Under the pieces are notes generated by a model. The model did not search any database. It was given only the letters and a program-made list of their open reading frames with translations, and was not told the origin of the DNA. A stretch of 44,855 bases of DNA from CAJWLW01 sp963580095 (GTDB lineage: Bacteria > Verrucomicrobiota > Lentisphaeria > JABSQK01 > CAJWLW01): positions 1 to 44,855 of the forward strand of contig CAUZJQ010000006.1 of assembly GCA_963580095.1 (NCBI GenBank). The letters are read 5' to 3'. Each line of letters starts with the position of its first letter. Position 1 is the first letter of the stretch. Shown here in pieces: positions 1 to 8,951 of the stretch. Both the position numbers and the translations under genes were made by a program.

Positions 1-107
1 GGTCCATGAGAAAGAGAAAGTTCATGGGCAGAATAGTGACCTGTACATTGAGGTGTTAAAGGAATGTACCAGACTGTTCGCGGTGATCAAGGATTTGTAT
101 GTAAATC

Positions 108-1269
108 TCACATGAACCGTGGCCGCACCGCGGGGGGGCGATCGAGCTGTCCGGGCAAGCGCAACTCCGGGAACATGCTGAGTTCTTCCCAGGTGTCGGA
201 GTTGGCGCACCAGATGATATCGGTTTCGGCGTAGAGTGTCGTGCCGTGAGCCGGCGGTGCCAGTTCGGGACGGTCGATCCAGTCGTGCCGACTCCAGACA
301 CCGTGCATGCGGTAGGCTTCGCCGGTGAGACAATAGTCGCGGTAATACGCTTCTAATTTCCCGTTGACGATGGAAAAACCTTCGCCGGTGACCGCCATGG
401 CCTCGAGGTTTTCCCGACACTCCCATAATTCCACAGCACTCAGCGGTCGGCCGTCCTTCTGTTTGAAGCAAAGGTGCAGGGTCGGGTCGATCATCGCCCA
501 GTTGCGATGCGCCTCGAGCCAGATTTCGGCAATGAAGTGGCCAGCCGTGTCGTTGATGTCACCTGTGGTTACAACAGCCCGCACCGGCAAGCGCATGGCG
601 GTGGCAAACTGGATAAACGCAACCGCGTAATGCACACACATCATGGTCGGCAGCCCCTCGAGCTTTGGGCGGGTGTCGCCGTCGCCCCATGTCAGCAGGG
701 TGCGGGCGTCCCAAGGCGCATAAAGACTGCCTTTGCTGTAGGGCCAGGCTTGTGCGAGGAATCCGGCAAGCGCCCAGGCCCAGTCCCATACCTTGTCCTT
801 CTCCAGCTTCCTGAGGCTCTCAGGCAGCAGGGCCAGCCATTCTTCCGCCGTGGCCTCGATCAGCGGGTCGCCGTAACTGGGCAAACGCTGCCTGCCGAGG
901 GTAGCGTCCGTCTGCACCCGCAAGCGGATCAGAGGGCAGCAGCTCGCAGGCTCCATAGCCAAGTCCCAGCCCGGCTGCGGTAGTGCCGTCAAGTCGTTGG
1001 CATCGATGCAGACATGTGCTCCGACGTCCTGGCAGCGCAACCATTGCACGCGACCAACGACGTCGGTATCCAGCTCGCAGCTCTGACCGTTGAGCATGAT
1101 TTTGAACGGCGCCGCACCGGCATCGTTCTTCTGTGCCCTCGACAAAAATTTCGGCAGACTCCACTTCCGGTACAGAAACTACAACACGCACGATCGCCGG
1201 TATATCGCATGGATAGAAGCTGCCGGGTTCGAGTCGTCCGTTTTCGGCATGGAAGAGAAGGCCGTTCAT
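108..1269 (-). CDS. transglutaminase-like protein, frameshifted
   Basis: The main frame (stop at 108) carries a transglutaminase-like core with the Cys-His-Asp order of the superfamily: Cys in TMMCVHYAV (codon 636-638), His in AGHFIAEIW (537-539) and Asp in WAMIDPT (486-488). Such proteins are cysteine proteases or transamidases acting on protein or peptide amides; the substrate cannot be told. The open frame starts only at a TTG at 1145, but a protein-like N-terminus (MNGLLFHAENGRLEP, ATG at 1269) sits in another frame and runs to about 1140, ending in SAEIFVEGTEE. I read this as one gene with a one-step frameshift between about 1105 and 1145. That may be a sequencing indel or a true lesion. 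No signal peptide is visible. The gene is divergent from the transporter at 1450. The family call is fairly sure; the intactness is not. Confidence 0.6.
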
Positions 1270-1304
1270 ATGAATTGGGTTTGATGTGTTGCGATGCCGT
1301 GCAA

Positions 1305-1316
1305 ACATATAATATA
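1305..1316. promoter_or_regulatory. AT-rich box between divergent genes
   Basis: The only AT-rich island in the divergent spacer is ATATAATATAT, which contains TATAAT at 1308-1313 on the plus strand and TATATT/TATTAT on the minus strand. It could be a -10 element for either gene, but no convincing -35 is spaced correctly on either strand, so this is a candidate only. Confidence 0.25.
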
Positions 1317-1449
1317 TCGCGTCTGTCGCCGGCTGGCACATCGCACAAGTACATATCACGTAGACGTTGCCAGGCCCCGGTCGCTCCTGTAGATTCCGCG
1401 TTAACACTATAGTTCATCCCAACCGCTCGGAAGCAGCGCAAGCACGATC

Positions 1450-3672
1450 ATGCCTCACAGCGACCGCCATACGACACATCAGTTCGGTACTTTCGCGGGC
1501 GTGTTTACCCCATCGATCCTGACGATCTTCGGGTTAGTCATGTTCATGCGCTGCAATTTTGTCGTCGGACAGGCCGGCATCCTCCACAGCCTGGCGATCC
1601 TCATCCTGTGCATCGGCATCACGTTGCTGACGGCACTTTCGCTGGCGGCGATCTCGACCAATACACCGGTAGCCGGCGGTGGTGCTTATTTTCTGATCTC
1701 CCGCGTGCTGGGGCCGGGGTTCGGTTCGGCGATCGGCATCGCGCTGTTCCTGGCACAAGCGTTGTCCGTGCCATTTTACATCCTCGGATTCGTCGAATCG
1801 ATGGTTACGAGTTTTCCGGCTCTGAAGGAGTTTTTTCTGCCGCTGTGTCTGCTGACGCTGGTCATACTGTTTGCAGTTGCCTGGATCGGGGCGGAGTGGG
1901 CATTGAAGCTGCAGTTCGTCGTCCTCGCCGTGCTGTGCATCGGAATCCTGTCATTCATGATCGGCGCCTGGATGCGGTTCAGCAGCGAGCAGATGTGGGT
2001 CAACTGGCAGCCGCAGTACCAACAGGGAGAGGATATCTGGGACATGTTCGCGATTTACTTTCCGGCGGTAACCGGGATCATGGCCGGGGTTAACATGTCT
2101 GGCGACCTCAAGGATCCGGCACGGTCAATCCCCCGGGGCACGCTGCTGGCGGTCATGGTCAGTTTAGTTGTCTATGGGCTGCAGATCGTCATTTGCGGTG
2201 GCATGGCGTCGGCCGAGGCGCTGCGGCAGGATCCGTTCAAAATTCTGGTGACCAATGCCGTCGCGGGCACCGGCTACCTAGTCATCGCGAGCGTTTTCTG
2301 CGCGACATTGTCGAGCGCCATCGGCTCGAAACTCGGGGCGCCGCGGGTGCTGCAAGCGCTTGGGCGCGACGGTGCGCTGCCTGGTCTGGGGCTTTTTGCC
2401 CACGGCACGGCGCACGGCGACGAACCGCGGCGGGCGCTGGTCGCCACGCTGATAATCGGCGCCATTGTGCTGGTGCTGGTTGGCGACAGCAGCGAAGGCG
2501 CCGGGCTCAACCTGTTGGCCGGCATGGTATCGATGGTTTTTCTTTATACCTACGGCATGACCAATCTGGCGGCATTCGTCGAGTCATTCGGCGGCAACCC
2601 GTCATTCCGGCCGCGGTTCCATCTGTTTCACTGGACAACGGCGCTCGCCGGCATGATGGTCTGCGTCTGGGCCGCGGTCATGATCAATACGGCGGTCGCC
2701 ATACTGGCCTTGGCACTGCTCGTCATCCTTTTCCTGTTGGCTCGGCGGCAGGTACTGGCGGAAGGCTATGGTGACGCCCGCCGCGGCTTCGTCTACCAGC
2801 GTGTACGCAACAACATGCTGATGCTAGAACGCATGCCGGTGCACCCGAAGAACTGGCGCCCGACGATTCTTGTATTTTCCGGCAACCCGCGCGCCCGGCT
2901 GTCGCTGGTCACCTACGCCGGCTGGCTGGGCATGAACTGCGGTATCATCTCCGTCGTCGAGGTGCTGGTCGGCGAACTCAGGGACATTTCGGCCGATCAA
3001 CAGGAGGAGGCACGCGAGCGACTGGCCCAGTTTGTGACAGAAAACCACCTCGACGTCTTTCCCGAAACCGTGGTCATGAGCAATTTCGACCGCGATCTGT
3101 CGCTGTTTCTGCAGTCGTTTTCCATAGGTCCGATCAAACCGAACATCGTACTGTTCGGCTGGGTCCATGAACCCGATCGAGTCCAACCGTATTTTCAACA
3201 TCTGCGCACAGTTGAGCGTCTCGGAAAAAATATTGTCATCGTCGTCGACCGCGGTCTGCTGGTAGTCAACGACCGGCGGCGAATCGACTGCTGGTGGCGC
3301 GGCCAGCGAAACGGCTCGCTGATTTTCATCCTGGCACATTTGATCCAGAAGAACGAGGACTGGCACGGTGTTCAACTGCGCGTGCTACGGCAGGTGCGCC
3401 ACGCCGATGAAGTCGCCGGTGCTCACGATGAACTCGCGAAAATTTGCGAGGCGGCTCGCATTGACGCGGAAATCGAAGTACCCGTTTCCGAAGAGCCCTT
3501 TGCTAAAGTACTCCGGCAGGAGTCAAAGGACGCGACTCTGATCCTGATGGGCTTCATCGCTCCGAGCAGTGCAGTTGAACTGGCTTTCCACGAGAGCCTC
3601 ACCGAAAATCTCCGCGACATGCCGAGCACTATCCTCGTATCTTCGGCAGGCGAAGCGGATTTACTCGCCTGA
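1450..3672 (+). CDS. SLC12-type (cation-chloride cotransporter-like) APC permease
   Basis: The 740-aa product starts like SLC12 transporters: a short tail, then GTFAGVFTPSILTIFG (residues about 13-28) for TM1, followed by STNTPVAGGGAYFLISR near residues 68-84, the APC-superfamily hallmark. About twelve hydrophobic segments fill residues 15-450. The soluble C-terminal 260 residues resemble the cytoplasmic SLC12 domain, which has a USP-like fold (ending TILMGFIAPSSAVELAFHES). Eukaryotic members move Na/K with Cl; bacterial homologues are mostly uncharacterised and some may carry amino acids, so the substrate is left open. It is an inner-membrane protein. The ATG at 1450 has only a weak GGAAG upstream. 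The TrmH gene begins 4 nt after its stop, so the two are probably cotranscribed. Confidence 0.85.
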   Translation: MPHSDRHTTHQFGTFAGVFTPSILTIFGLVMFMRCNFVVGQAGILHSLAILILCIGITLLTALSLAAISTNTPVAGGGAYFLISRVLGPGFGSAIGIALFLAQALSVPFYILGFVESMVTSFPALKEFFLPLCLLTLVILFAVAWIGAEWALKLQFVVLAVLCIGILSFMIGAWMRFSSEQMWVNWQPQYQQGEDIWDMFAIYFPAVTGIMAGVNMSGDLKDPARSIPRGTLLAVMVSLVVYGLQIVICGGMASAEALRQDPFKILVTNAVAGTGYLVIASVFCATLSSAIGSKLGAPRVLQALGRDGALPGLGLFAHGTAHGDEPRRALVATLIIGAIVLVLVGDSSEGAGLNLLAGMVSMVFLYTYGMTNLAAFVESFGGNPSFRPRFHLFHWTTALAGMMVCVWAAVMINTAVAILALALLVILFLLARRQVLAEGYGDARRGFVYQRVRNNMLMLERMPVHPKNWRPTILVFSGNPRARLSLVTYAGWLGMNCGIISVVEVLVGELRDISADQQEEARERLAQFVTENHLDVFPETVVMSNFDRDLSLFLQSFSIGPIKPNIVLFGWVHEPDRVQPYFQHLRTVERLGKNIVIVVDRGLLVVNDRRRIDCWWRGQRNGSLIFILAHLIQKNEDWHGVQLRVLRQVRHADEVAGAHDELAKICEAARIDAEIEVPVSEEPFAKVLRQESKDATLILMGFIAPSSAVELAFHESLTENLRDMPSTILVSSAGEADLLA

Positions 3673-3676
3673 TCCT

Positions 3677-4504
3677 ATGGCCAGACACAAAACACGACCT
3701 ACCGCTAATGCCGAGGACACCGCGGCTGTGAAACGTCTGCGCCAACTGCGCAGCCGCCGCGAACGCGACCGTACCGGCACCTTCTACATCGAAGGCAACC
3801 GGATCGTCGCGCAGGCTCTCGCCTCCGACTACGAAATTGTCGAAGGTGTCATCGCACCGGATCTACTCGCCGGCGGCCACGCACAAAAAACGGCAACGGC
3901 GTTGCAAGCCAGCGGCGCTCCGGTCACAGAACTTTCGCGCCAGGCATTCGAAAGCATTTCGTACAAAGAGAACCTGCAGGGAATCGGCGCGGTGCTCCGT
4001 GCCCGCCTCGAGACTCTCGACCCGGTAGTGCCGAGCTCCGACGAATTCTGGATGGCACTGGACAACGTCGGAAACTCCGGAAATCTCGGGGCGATTATGC
4101 GGACGTGCGACGCGGTCGGCTGCGCCGGCATCATTCTGTTGGGGCACACGACGGATGCATATCACCCGGCGGCTGTTCGTGCCAGCATGGGCGCGGTGTT
4201 CGCACAGCGACTGGTGCGCGCAGAGTTCGATGCCTTCGTGTCCTGGAAACAAACCTCCGGCTGCCACGTTTTGGGAACTTCCGGTGGGGCCTCGCAGTCG
4301 TATCGGAAATTGACATATCCGCGCCCCTGCATCCTGCTGATGGGCAGCGAACGCCTGGGCCTGACCGAGACACAACAGGCGGCCTGCGACCAGGTGGTCA
4401 GCATCCCGATGATCGGCACTGGCGACTCGCTCAACCTGGGGGTTGCCGCCAGCATCCTGCTCTATGAGGCATTCCACCAGCAACACGTAAAAAGATCTCC
4501 TTGA
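3677..4504 (+). CDS. TrmH/SpoU family RNA 2'-O-methyltransferase
   Basis: This is a SAM-dependent RNA ribose methyltransferase of the SPOUT class (275 aa). An N-terminal substrate-binding part holds the basic stretch RQLRSRRERDRTGTFYIEGN. The knotted catalytic domain shows the three SpoU motifs: NVGNSGNLGAIMRTCDAVG (about 129-147), LLMGSERLGL (about 221) and IPMIGTGDSLNLGVAASI (about 245-262). Asn and Arg in motif 1 and Glu in motif 2 are the usual key residues. Whether it acts on 23S rRNA or tRNA is not evident. The open frame extends back to 3569 inside the transporter gene, but the ATG at 3677, just after the transporter stop, gives the natural N-terminus. Confidence 0.9.
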   Translation: MARHKTRPTANAEDTAAVKRLRQLRSRRERDRTGTFYIEGNRIVAQALASDYEIVEGVIAPDLLAGGHAQKTATALQASGAPVTELSRQAFESISYKENLQGIGAVLRARLETLDPVVPSSDEFWMALDNVGNSGNLGAIMRTCDAVGCAGIILLGHTTDAYHPAAVRASMGAVFAQRLVRAEFDAFVSWKQTSGCHVLGTSGGASQSYRKLTYPRPCILLMGSERLGLTETQQAACDQVVSIPMIGTGDSLNLGVAASILLYEAFHQQHVKRSP

Positions 4505-4635
4505 ATGTAAATCCATGCCGGCGGCAGGGAATCTTTTACTGGCAGGTTCCAGTATCACACCGCTATTCTTGAACCATCCATGCCCAGCGTTACGTTCAAC
4601 CAAACTCCGACCTGATCAGCCAAAAGGAGATCGCC

Positions 4636-6075
4636 ATGCACACCATTCCCCGCACCTTTCTTACTGTCACGGTTCTGACACTTGCCGCTCTGACAACAGG
4701 CGGGCAAACATTCGAGAACGTCACGGCGGCAATGGGACTGTCGCCCGACAATAGCGGAGCCTCGTGGGTCGACGTCAACAACGACGGCTGGGTTGATCTC
4801 GTGGCCGGCTCTCTGTGGCTCAACGAGGAAGGAAAAAAATTCGTCAAAGCCGGCGGCGGCGGTTCGCTGTTGAGCTGGGCGGACTTCGACAATGACGGCA
4901 ATCTCGATTGGTTCCACGCCGGCGGCGGCGGCATTGGATTCGGCAACGGCGACGGCACCTTCACCGGTAGTAGTCTACCGTCAAAGCCCGCGGACATCTG
5001 CGACGGCGGCACCTGTCTGGATATCAACGGCGACGGATTTGTCGACGTCTACTGGACCGGCTACGAAAACTGGGGTGTCGTCAACGGCTACCCCGATTCG
5101 ATTTTTCACAACAAAGACGGCCGGAACTTCGAACTTGTCTGGACGCAGGAACCGCCCGTGTTTCCCGGTCGCGGCACGACGGCGGCCGACTACAATAATG
5201 ATGGCGCCACAGATATCTATGTCTCGGACTATCGGCTGTGCGGCAACCTTCTTTGGAAAAATGACGGCAGCCTCAAAGCACCGGGGATCGTCTTCGCATC
5301 TATCGAAGCCGGGGCCATGGGCGGTCCGGGAAACCAAGGCGGCGGCCACAGCATCGGCGCCAGTTTCGGCGACCTCGACAGCGACGGCTACATCGACCTG
5401 TTCGCCGGCAACTTCGCACACGGCGGCCAGCCGCAGTCCCAGTGCCTACGCAACCGTGGCCCGGAACACGGCTATGCATTCGAGAACAAGGGAACGTGCG
5501 GCGTTGTTTATCAGGAGTCCTATGCCTCGCCGACGCTCGGTGACTTTGACAACGACGGCGACCTCGACCTGTACTTCACGACAGTGTACGGGCACAACCA
5601 TTCAAAACTGTTCAAGAGCAACGGCAATTGGGGCTTTTCCGAGGTCACTGGTCCGGCCGGACTCGGCGGCATGCCGCCGACTTCTCAGGGGGCCTGGGGT
5701 GATTTCGACAATGACGGCGATCTGGACCTGGCGACCGGCGGCCGGTTGTATCGCAATTCCGGCACCGGCAACAACTGGCTGAAGGTACGACTGCAGGGCA
5801 ACGCTTCGGCCGGATCAGGAGCGGGCGGCAAAGTCAATCGGGCCGCGCTCGGCGCTATTGCACGAATCAAGGTGGGCGAGAAGACAATCACCCGTCATGT
5901 CGAGAGCAGTACCGGGCGCAGCAACACGAACGACATGACGCTTCACTTCGGGCTCGGCGAACACGAAGAAGATGTCGAAATCGAGATCTCCTGGCCGTAC
6001 ACGAAGAAGAAACAGATTGCCACAGCCAGCGTCAACACCACAATCACGGTGGTGTGTTCGGTGACCGACGATTAA
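4636..6075 (+). CDS. secreted FG-GAP (VCBS) repeat protein with UnbV/ASPIC domain
   Basis: The 479-aa protein has a Sec signal peptide (MHTIPRTFLTVTVLTLAALT) and a good ribosome binding site, AAAGGAGA, 6 nt before the ATG. Seven acidic calcium-loop motifs of the DxDxDG type follow, for example DVNNDGWVDL, DFDNDGNLDW, DINGDGFVDV, DYNNDGATDI, DLDSDGYIDL and DFDNDGDLDL twice. The number fits a single seven-bladed propeller. The last 100 residues (LKVRLQGN through HFGLGEHEEDVEIEISWP) match the UnbV/ASPIC domain that often ends such proteins. Export to periplasm or surface is expected; function is probably binding or adhesion. It is convergent with the SDR gene, with only 10 bp between stops. Confidence 0.88.
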   Translation: MHTIPRTFLTVTVLTLAALTTGGQTFENVTAAMGLSPDNSGASWVDVNNDGWVDLVAGSLWLNEEGKKFVKAGGGGSLLSWADFDNDGNLDWFHAGGGGIGFGNGDGTFTGSSLPSKPADICDGGTCLDINGDGFVDVYWTGYENWGVVNGYPDSIFHNKDGRNFELVWTQEPPVFPGRGTTAADYNNDGATDIYVSDYRLCGNLLWKNDGSLKAPGIVFASIEAGAMGGPGNQGGGHSIGASFGDLDSDGYIDLFAGNFAHGGQPQSQCLRNRGPEHGYAFENKGTCGVVYQESYASPTLGDFDNDGDLDLYFTTVYGHNHSKLFKSNGNWGFSEVTGPAGLGGMPPTSQGAWGDFDNDGDLDLATGGRLYRNSGTGNNWLKVRLQGNASAGSGAGGKVNRAALGAIARIKVGEKTITRHVESSTGRSNTNDMTLHFGLGEHEEDVEIEISWPYTKKKQIATASVNTTITVVCSVTDD

Positions 6076-6085
6076 TCTCGGGGAC

Positions 6086-6865
6086 CTACTCCCAGTATGC
6101 CGCTCCGGGCAGGCTACCGTCCATGACGTAGCCACCGTCAATCGTCAAGTCCTGACCGGTCATGTAACAGGCGTCATCACTGGCCAGGAAGACAGCGCCG
6201 GCGGCAATCCATTCCGCCTTGGCGATCTCTTTCGCGGGGACCCGCTCGTACAGTGATTTGACGACCTGCTCGGTGTACATCGGGTTGGTCAATTCCGTGT
6301 ATGTTGCCCCTGGTCGAATGAAGTTGACGGTGATCTTGTGCGATGCCACTTCCGAAGCAAGCGTCCGGCAGAACGCTTCGATACCGCCCTTCGCCGCGGT
6401 GTAGTGGCCGCAACTGGGTTCACTGAGCACGGCATGGATACTGGAAATTGCGATGATGCGCCCGCCGTTACCCTGCCTGATCATCTGCTGCGCCCCGGCC
6501 TGCGAGCACAGAAACACACTCTTGAGATTGTTGCGAATGATCAGATCCCACTCGTCTTCAGCCATGTCAACGATGTTACTCTGGCGGATGATGCCGGCAT
6601 TACACACCATAATGTCGACGCCGCCGAGCTCGTTCACTACCTGGTCCATCGCCGTGCTCACGTCCCTGGACATACCAACGTCACACCGAACGGCACAGGC
6701 TGAATGGCCGGCCTGGCGAATACCGGCGGCGACTTGCTCGGCGGTTTCGAGATTGGTATCGAGAATAGCAATGTTGGCGCCTTCAGCGGCGAAGCTGTTC
6801 GCAATGGCTTTACCGATGCCGCTGGCAGCACCGGTGACGACAGCGTTTTTTCCCTGCAGTTTCAT
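6086..6865 (-). CDS. SDR family NAD(P)-dependent oxidoreductase
   Basis: This is a classical short-chain dehydrogenase (259 aa). It has the nucleotide motif TGAASGIG (residues 11-18), Asp36 at the end of beta-2 (suggesting NAD over NADP), NAG (89-91), and the catalytic set Asn113, Ser142, Tyr155 and Lys159 (YTAAK). The C-terminal MTGQDLTIDGG is typical of FabG/glucose dehydrogenase-like members. A strong purine-rich ribosome binding site (GAGGAGGGGGAAAG) precedes the ATG. It lies 75 bp downstream of the DapA-like gene on the same strand, so it probably oxidises a hydroxyl of a sugar or sugar acid in the same small pathway. The substrate is unknown. Confidence 0.9.
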   Translation of the reverse strand: MKLQGKNAVVTGAASGIGKAIANSFAAEGANIAILDTNLETAEQVAAGIRQAGHSACAVRCDVGMSRDVSTAMDQVVNELGGVDIMVCNAGIIRQSNIVDMAEDEWDLIIRNNLKSVFLCSQAGAQQMIRQGNGGRIIAISSIHAVLSEPSCGHYTAAKGGIEAFCRTLASEVASHKITVNFIRPGATYTELTNPMYTEQVVKSLYERVPAKEIAKAEWIAAGAVFLASDDACYMTGQDLTIDGGYVMDGSLPGAAYWE

Positions 6866-6940
6866 CTTTCCCCCTCCTCGTTGGAACCACTCAGCATCAT
6901 GGTCTCGGGCAGTTGTGAAATCAAAATCGCAGTGGCGCGA

Positions 6941-7840
6941 TCAATCATTCTTGCTGGAACTGGCGGCAAACGCCTCACCCACGGGATCCTGCAGCAGTTC
7001 AGCAACCTGCTCATCGGTCAGCGCCGGCGACGGGCTGAAGTGCGTCTTGCCGGGGATGCCGTGAATATTCAGCAGCGCACTGCACGTTGCCATGACATTG
7101 CCGAACCGCGTCAGCATTGTGCGCAATCGAGTGATCCGCTGCTGGTATTCGGCCGCGACGTCCCAATCCTCGACCGCCGCAGCGTCTCGCAATGCCTGAA
7201 GCCAATGCGGCGCGATCGAGTAAATGCCGTCGAGCAGTTCCTGGAAGCCGGCGCGCAGAAGCACATCGGTGATTTCGGGTTCCGCGATGATCACGCGGAA
7301 CTCAGGATCCAGTTGATCCCTTACCTGGCGAGTGAAGGCGAAGCGACCCGAGATCTTGGCGCCGTGGATGTTCGGATGTTCCTGCAGTTCCAGATAGGTG
7401 TCCATGCTGAAGTCGACACGGGTGATCGCCGGCAGGTCATACAGGTAAACCGGTGCCTTGGCGACGTCCGCCACAGCCTTGTAATAATCAACGAGCTGCG
7501 TCGCTGTCGGCAAAATAAAGAAAGGTGCGAGAACCACGACACCATCTATGTCGAATTGATTGACGAACTCGAGGCGTTCTTTTGTCCGGCTGTACGACGT
7601 ATCACCGACGCCGACAAGCACCTCACCCTTGCCGGCAGACAGCTCGACTGACTGCTGCACCAATTCGCGATAGGTGCTGTCGCGCAGCAGCTGCATCATA
7701 CCCATCGTGCCGCCCACCAGAACACCTTCGATCCCGTGTTCAAATTGGTCCGCGATATGCGCTTCCAGCCCTTCGGAATGAACGCTCTCGTCCTCTGAGA
7801 GCGGCGTGCAAATCGCATTTATGAAATACCCAGAACCCAT
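6941..7840 (-). CDS. DapA/NAL-type class I aldolase or lyase
   Basis: The 299-aa TIM-barrel protein belongs to the dihydrodipicolinate synthase/N-acetylneuraminate lyase family. The Schiff-base Lys162 lies in GAKISG and the conserved Tyr134 in YLYDLP. The usual GTTGE substrate loop is changed to GGTMGM (43-48), which argues against true DapA and for a 2-keto-3-deoxy sugar acid or related substrate. The start has GGGAGA upstream. Its neighbours, a sugar isomerase-like barrel and an SDR, suggest a catabolic route ending in pyruvate cleavage. An unusual inverted repeat lies in its 220-bp leader. Confidence 0.85.
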   Translation of the reverse strand: MGSGYFINAICTPLSEDESVHSEGLEAHIADQFEHGIEGVLVGGTMGMMQLLRDSTYRELVQQSVELSAGKGEVLVGVGDTSYSRTKERLEFVNQFDIDGVVVLAPFFILPTATQLVDYYKAVADVAKAPVYLYDLPAITRVDFSMDTYLELQEHPNIHGAKISGRFAFTRQVRDQLDPEFRVIIAEPEITDVLLRAGFQELLDGIYSIAPHWLQALRDAAAVEDWDVAAEYQQRITRLRTMLTRFGNVMATCSALLNIHGIPGKTHFSPSPALTDEQVAELLQDPVGEAFAASSSKND

Positions 7841-7916
7841 GATGATCTCCCATTCATTGTTTGCGCCGAAGGGCAGAATATAGTCGTAAACTGGCCATAT
7901 GCCTGATCACATGCCC

Positions 7917-8005
7917 AACTTGAATCATTCACAAATTTTATGCTCGCTCACTCAGATAACGCATCTCGTCACTCTTACGGCAAAAATTTGTGAATGGTCC
8001 AAGTT
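7917..8005. repeat. long imperfect inverted repeat before the DapA-like gene
   Basis: The left arm 7917-7940 (AACTTGAATCATTCACAAAT then TTTA) and the right arm 7982-8005 are reverse complements over about 23 positions with roughly three mismatches, separated by about 41 nt. It lies between the stop of the TIM-barrel gene and the start of the DapA-like gene. It could be two operator copies in opposite orientation for a regulator of the lyase-dehydrogenase pair, or an mRNA stem-loop. No T-run follows on the minus strand to make it an obvious terminator. Confidence 0.6.
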
Positions 8006-8060
8006 CAAGAAAAAGGAGTTCGAACGGGCACTTGGCTGCCCGGCGCCTCCGCCGACATGC

Positions 8061-8903
8061 CTAAAGTCCCCAGTGATTCGCCAGTTCACGTGTAATGCGG
8101 GCGAGTTCCTCGGGCGTCTCATCATTGCGGCCATGCCCTACCTCAAACGTCCAGGGCCCCGTGTAACCGATCTCGACGAAGGCAGCACGGATGTCGTCCC
8201 AGTTGAGTCCGCCGTGGGTGGGCGGCCAGTGGTTGTCTTGGGGATCGTCGTAGTCGACGTCCTGAAGATGCGTACCGGCCAGGCGCGAACCGGCTGCGAC
8301 AATCTCGGCGACCGGATCGTGTTTTGTGGTCCACGCGTGGCCGGTATCGATGACCAGTCCGAGTGCATCTGCCGGGTAAGGATCCACGAGCGGGCGTAAT
8401 TCCTTCATCGTAAGGAATGGGTACAGGCAGTCGTAGGGTAAGTTTTCCAAAAGTATGCGCACCCCGACCTCGGCAGCTACCGGAACCAGATCATCCAGGG
8501 AACGATGGACGGCATCCGCAATAAGCTGTGGCGTATCCGGATGATCCGCTGCGGGTACAAATCGTGGGTTTGGCACGGGATGAATGATAATATCGGTAGC
8601 GCCTATTGCAGCTGAAAAGCGAAGGTACGCGGTAAGAACGCCCACTTTTTCACGACGCCAACCCTCCTCCGGGGCGCCGAGGACATTGCGAGTGAGCGGC
8701 GCGTGGACGGTCCCGCCAGCCAACCCGCGGGATTCCAGGCGAGCGCGAAAATCGGTCAGTGCCGGCCCGCTTGGCGGCTCCGCCAGATGGGGCGCCTGAC
8801 CGAGGATTTCCGCCTGGTCAAACCCGGCGACGGCGATGCCATCGAGCGCTGCATCGACATCCCGGTCGCTGAACCCCACGGTGCTGTAACTGATCTTGCT
8901 CAT
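8061..8903 (-). CDS. sugar phosphate isomerase/epimerase-like TIM barrel
   Basis: The 280-aa protein is of the xylose isomerase-like (AP endonuclease 2) superfamily. Expected metal ligands are Glu in LLENLPY, Asp and His in VIDTGHAW, His in GTHLQDVDYDDPQ, and Glu in WTFEVGHG; THGGLNWDDI is typical of the last barrel strands. Members isomerise or epimerise sugars or inositols; the substrate is not apparent. AGGAGA lies about 14 nt before the ATG. The leader also holds a run of ten G (plus strand 8937-8946), which may affect expression. It lies second in a minus-strand series of four genes. Confidence 0.88.
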   Translation of the reverse strand: MSKISYSTVGFSDRDVDAALDGIAVAGFDQAEILGQAPHLAEPPSGPALTDFRARLESRGLAGGTVHAPLTRNVLGAPEEGWRREKVGVLTAYLRFSAAIGATDIIIHPVPNPRFVPAADHPDTPQLIADAVHRSLDDLVPVAAEVGVRILLENLPYDCLYPFLTMKELRPLVDPYPADALGLVIDTGHAWTTKHDPVAEIVAAGSRLAGTHLQDVDYDDPQDNHWPPTHGGLNWDDIRAAFVEIGYTGPWTFEVGHGRNDETPEELARITRELANHWGL

Positions 8904-8936
8904 AATCTCTTGTCTCCTGTTATTCTCCCCTCCCCC

Positions 8937-8946
8937 GGGGGGGGGG
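8937..8946. repeat. homopolymer of ten G in a leader region
   Basis: Ten G in a row preceded by five C (8932-8936) lie between the stop of the 300-aa gene and the start of the isomerase-like gene. Such tracts slip easily and may be a length-variable site or a sequencing weak point. Confidence 0.6.
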
Positions 8947-8951
8947 CAGTG

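Noticed and set aside
3..27. Inverted repeat CCATGA/TCATGG as a terminator
   Set aside because: Only 6 bp with a 12-nt loop and no T-run; likely chance.
3569..3676. Longer N-terminus for the TrmH protein
   Set aside because: Lies within the transporter gene and lacks similarity; the ATG at 3677 suits the family.
4892..5782. Plus-strand frame of 296 codons rich in Thr, Ser, Ala and Arg
   Set aside because: Shadow of the FG-GAP gene in another frame; biased composition typical of such shadows.
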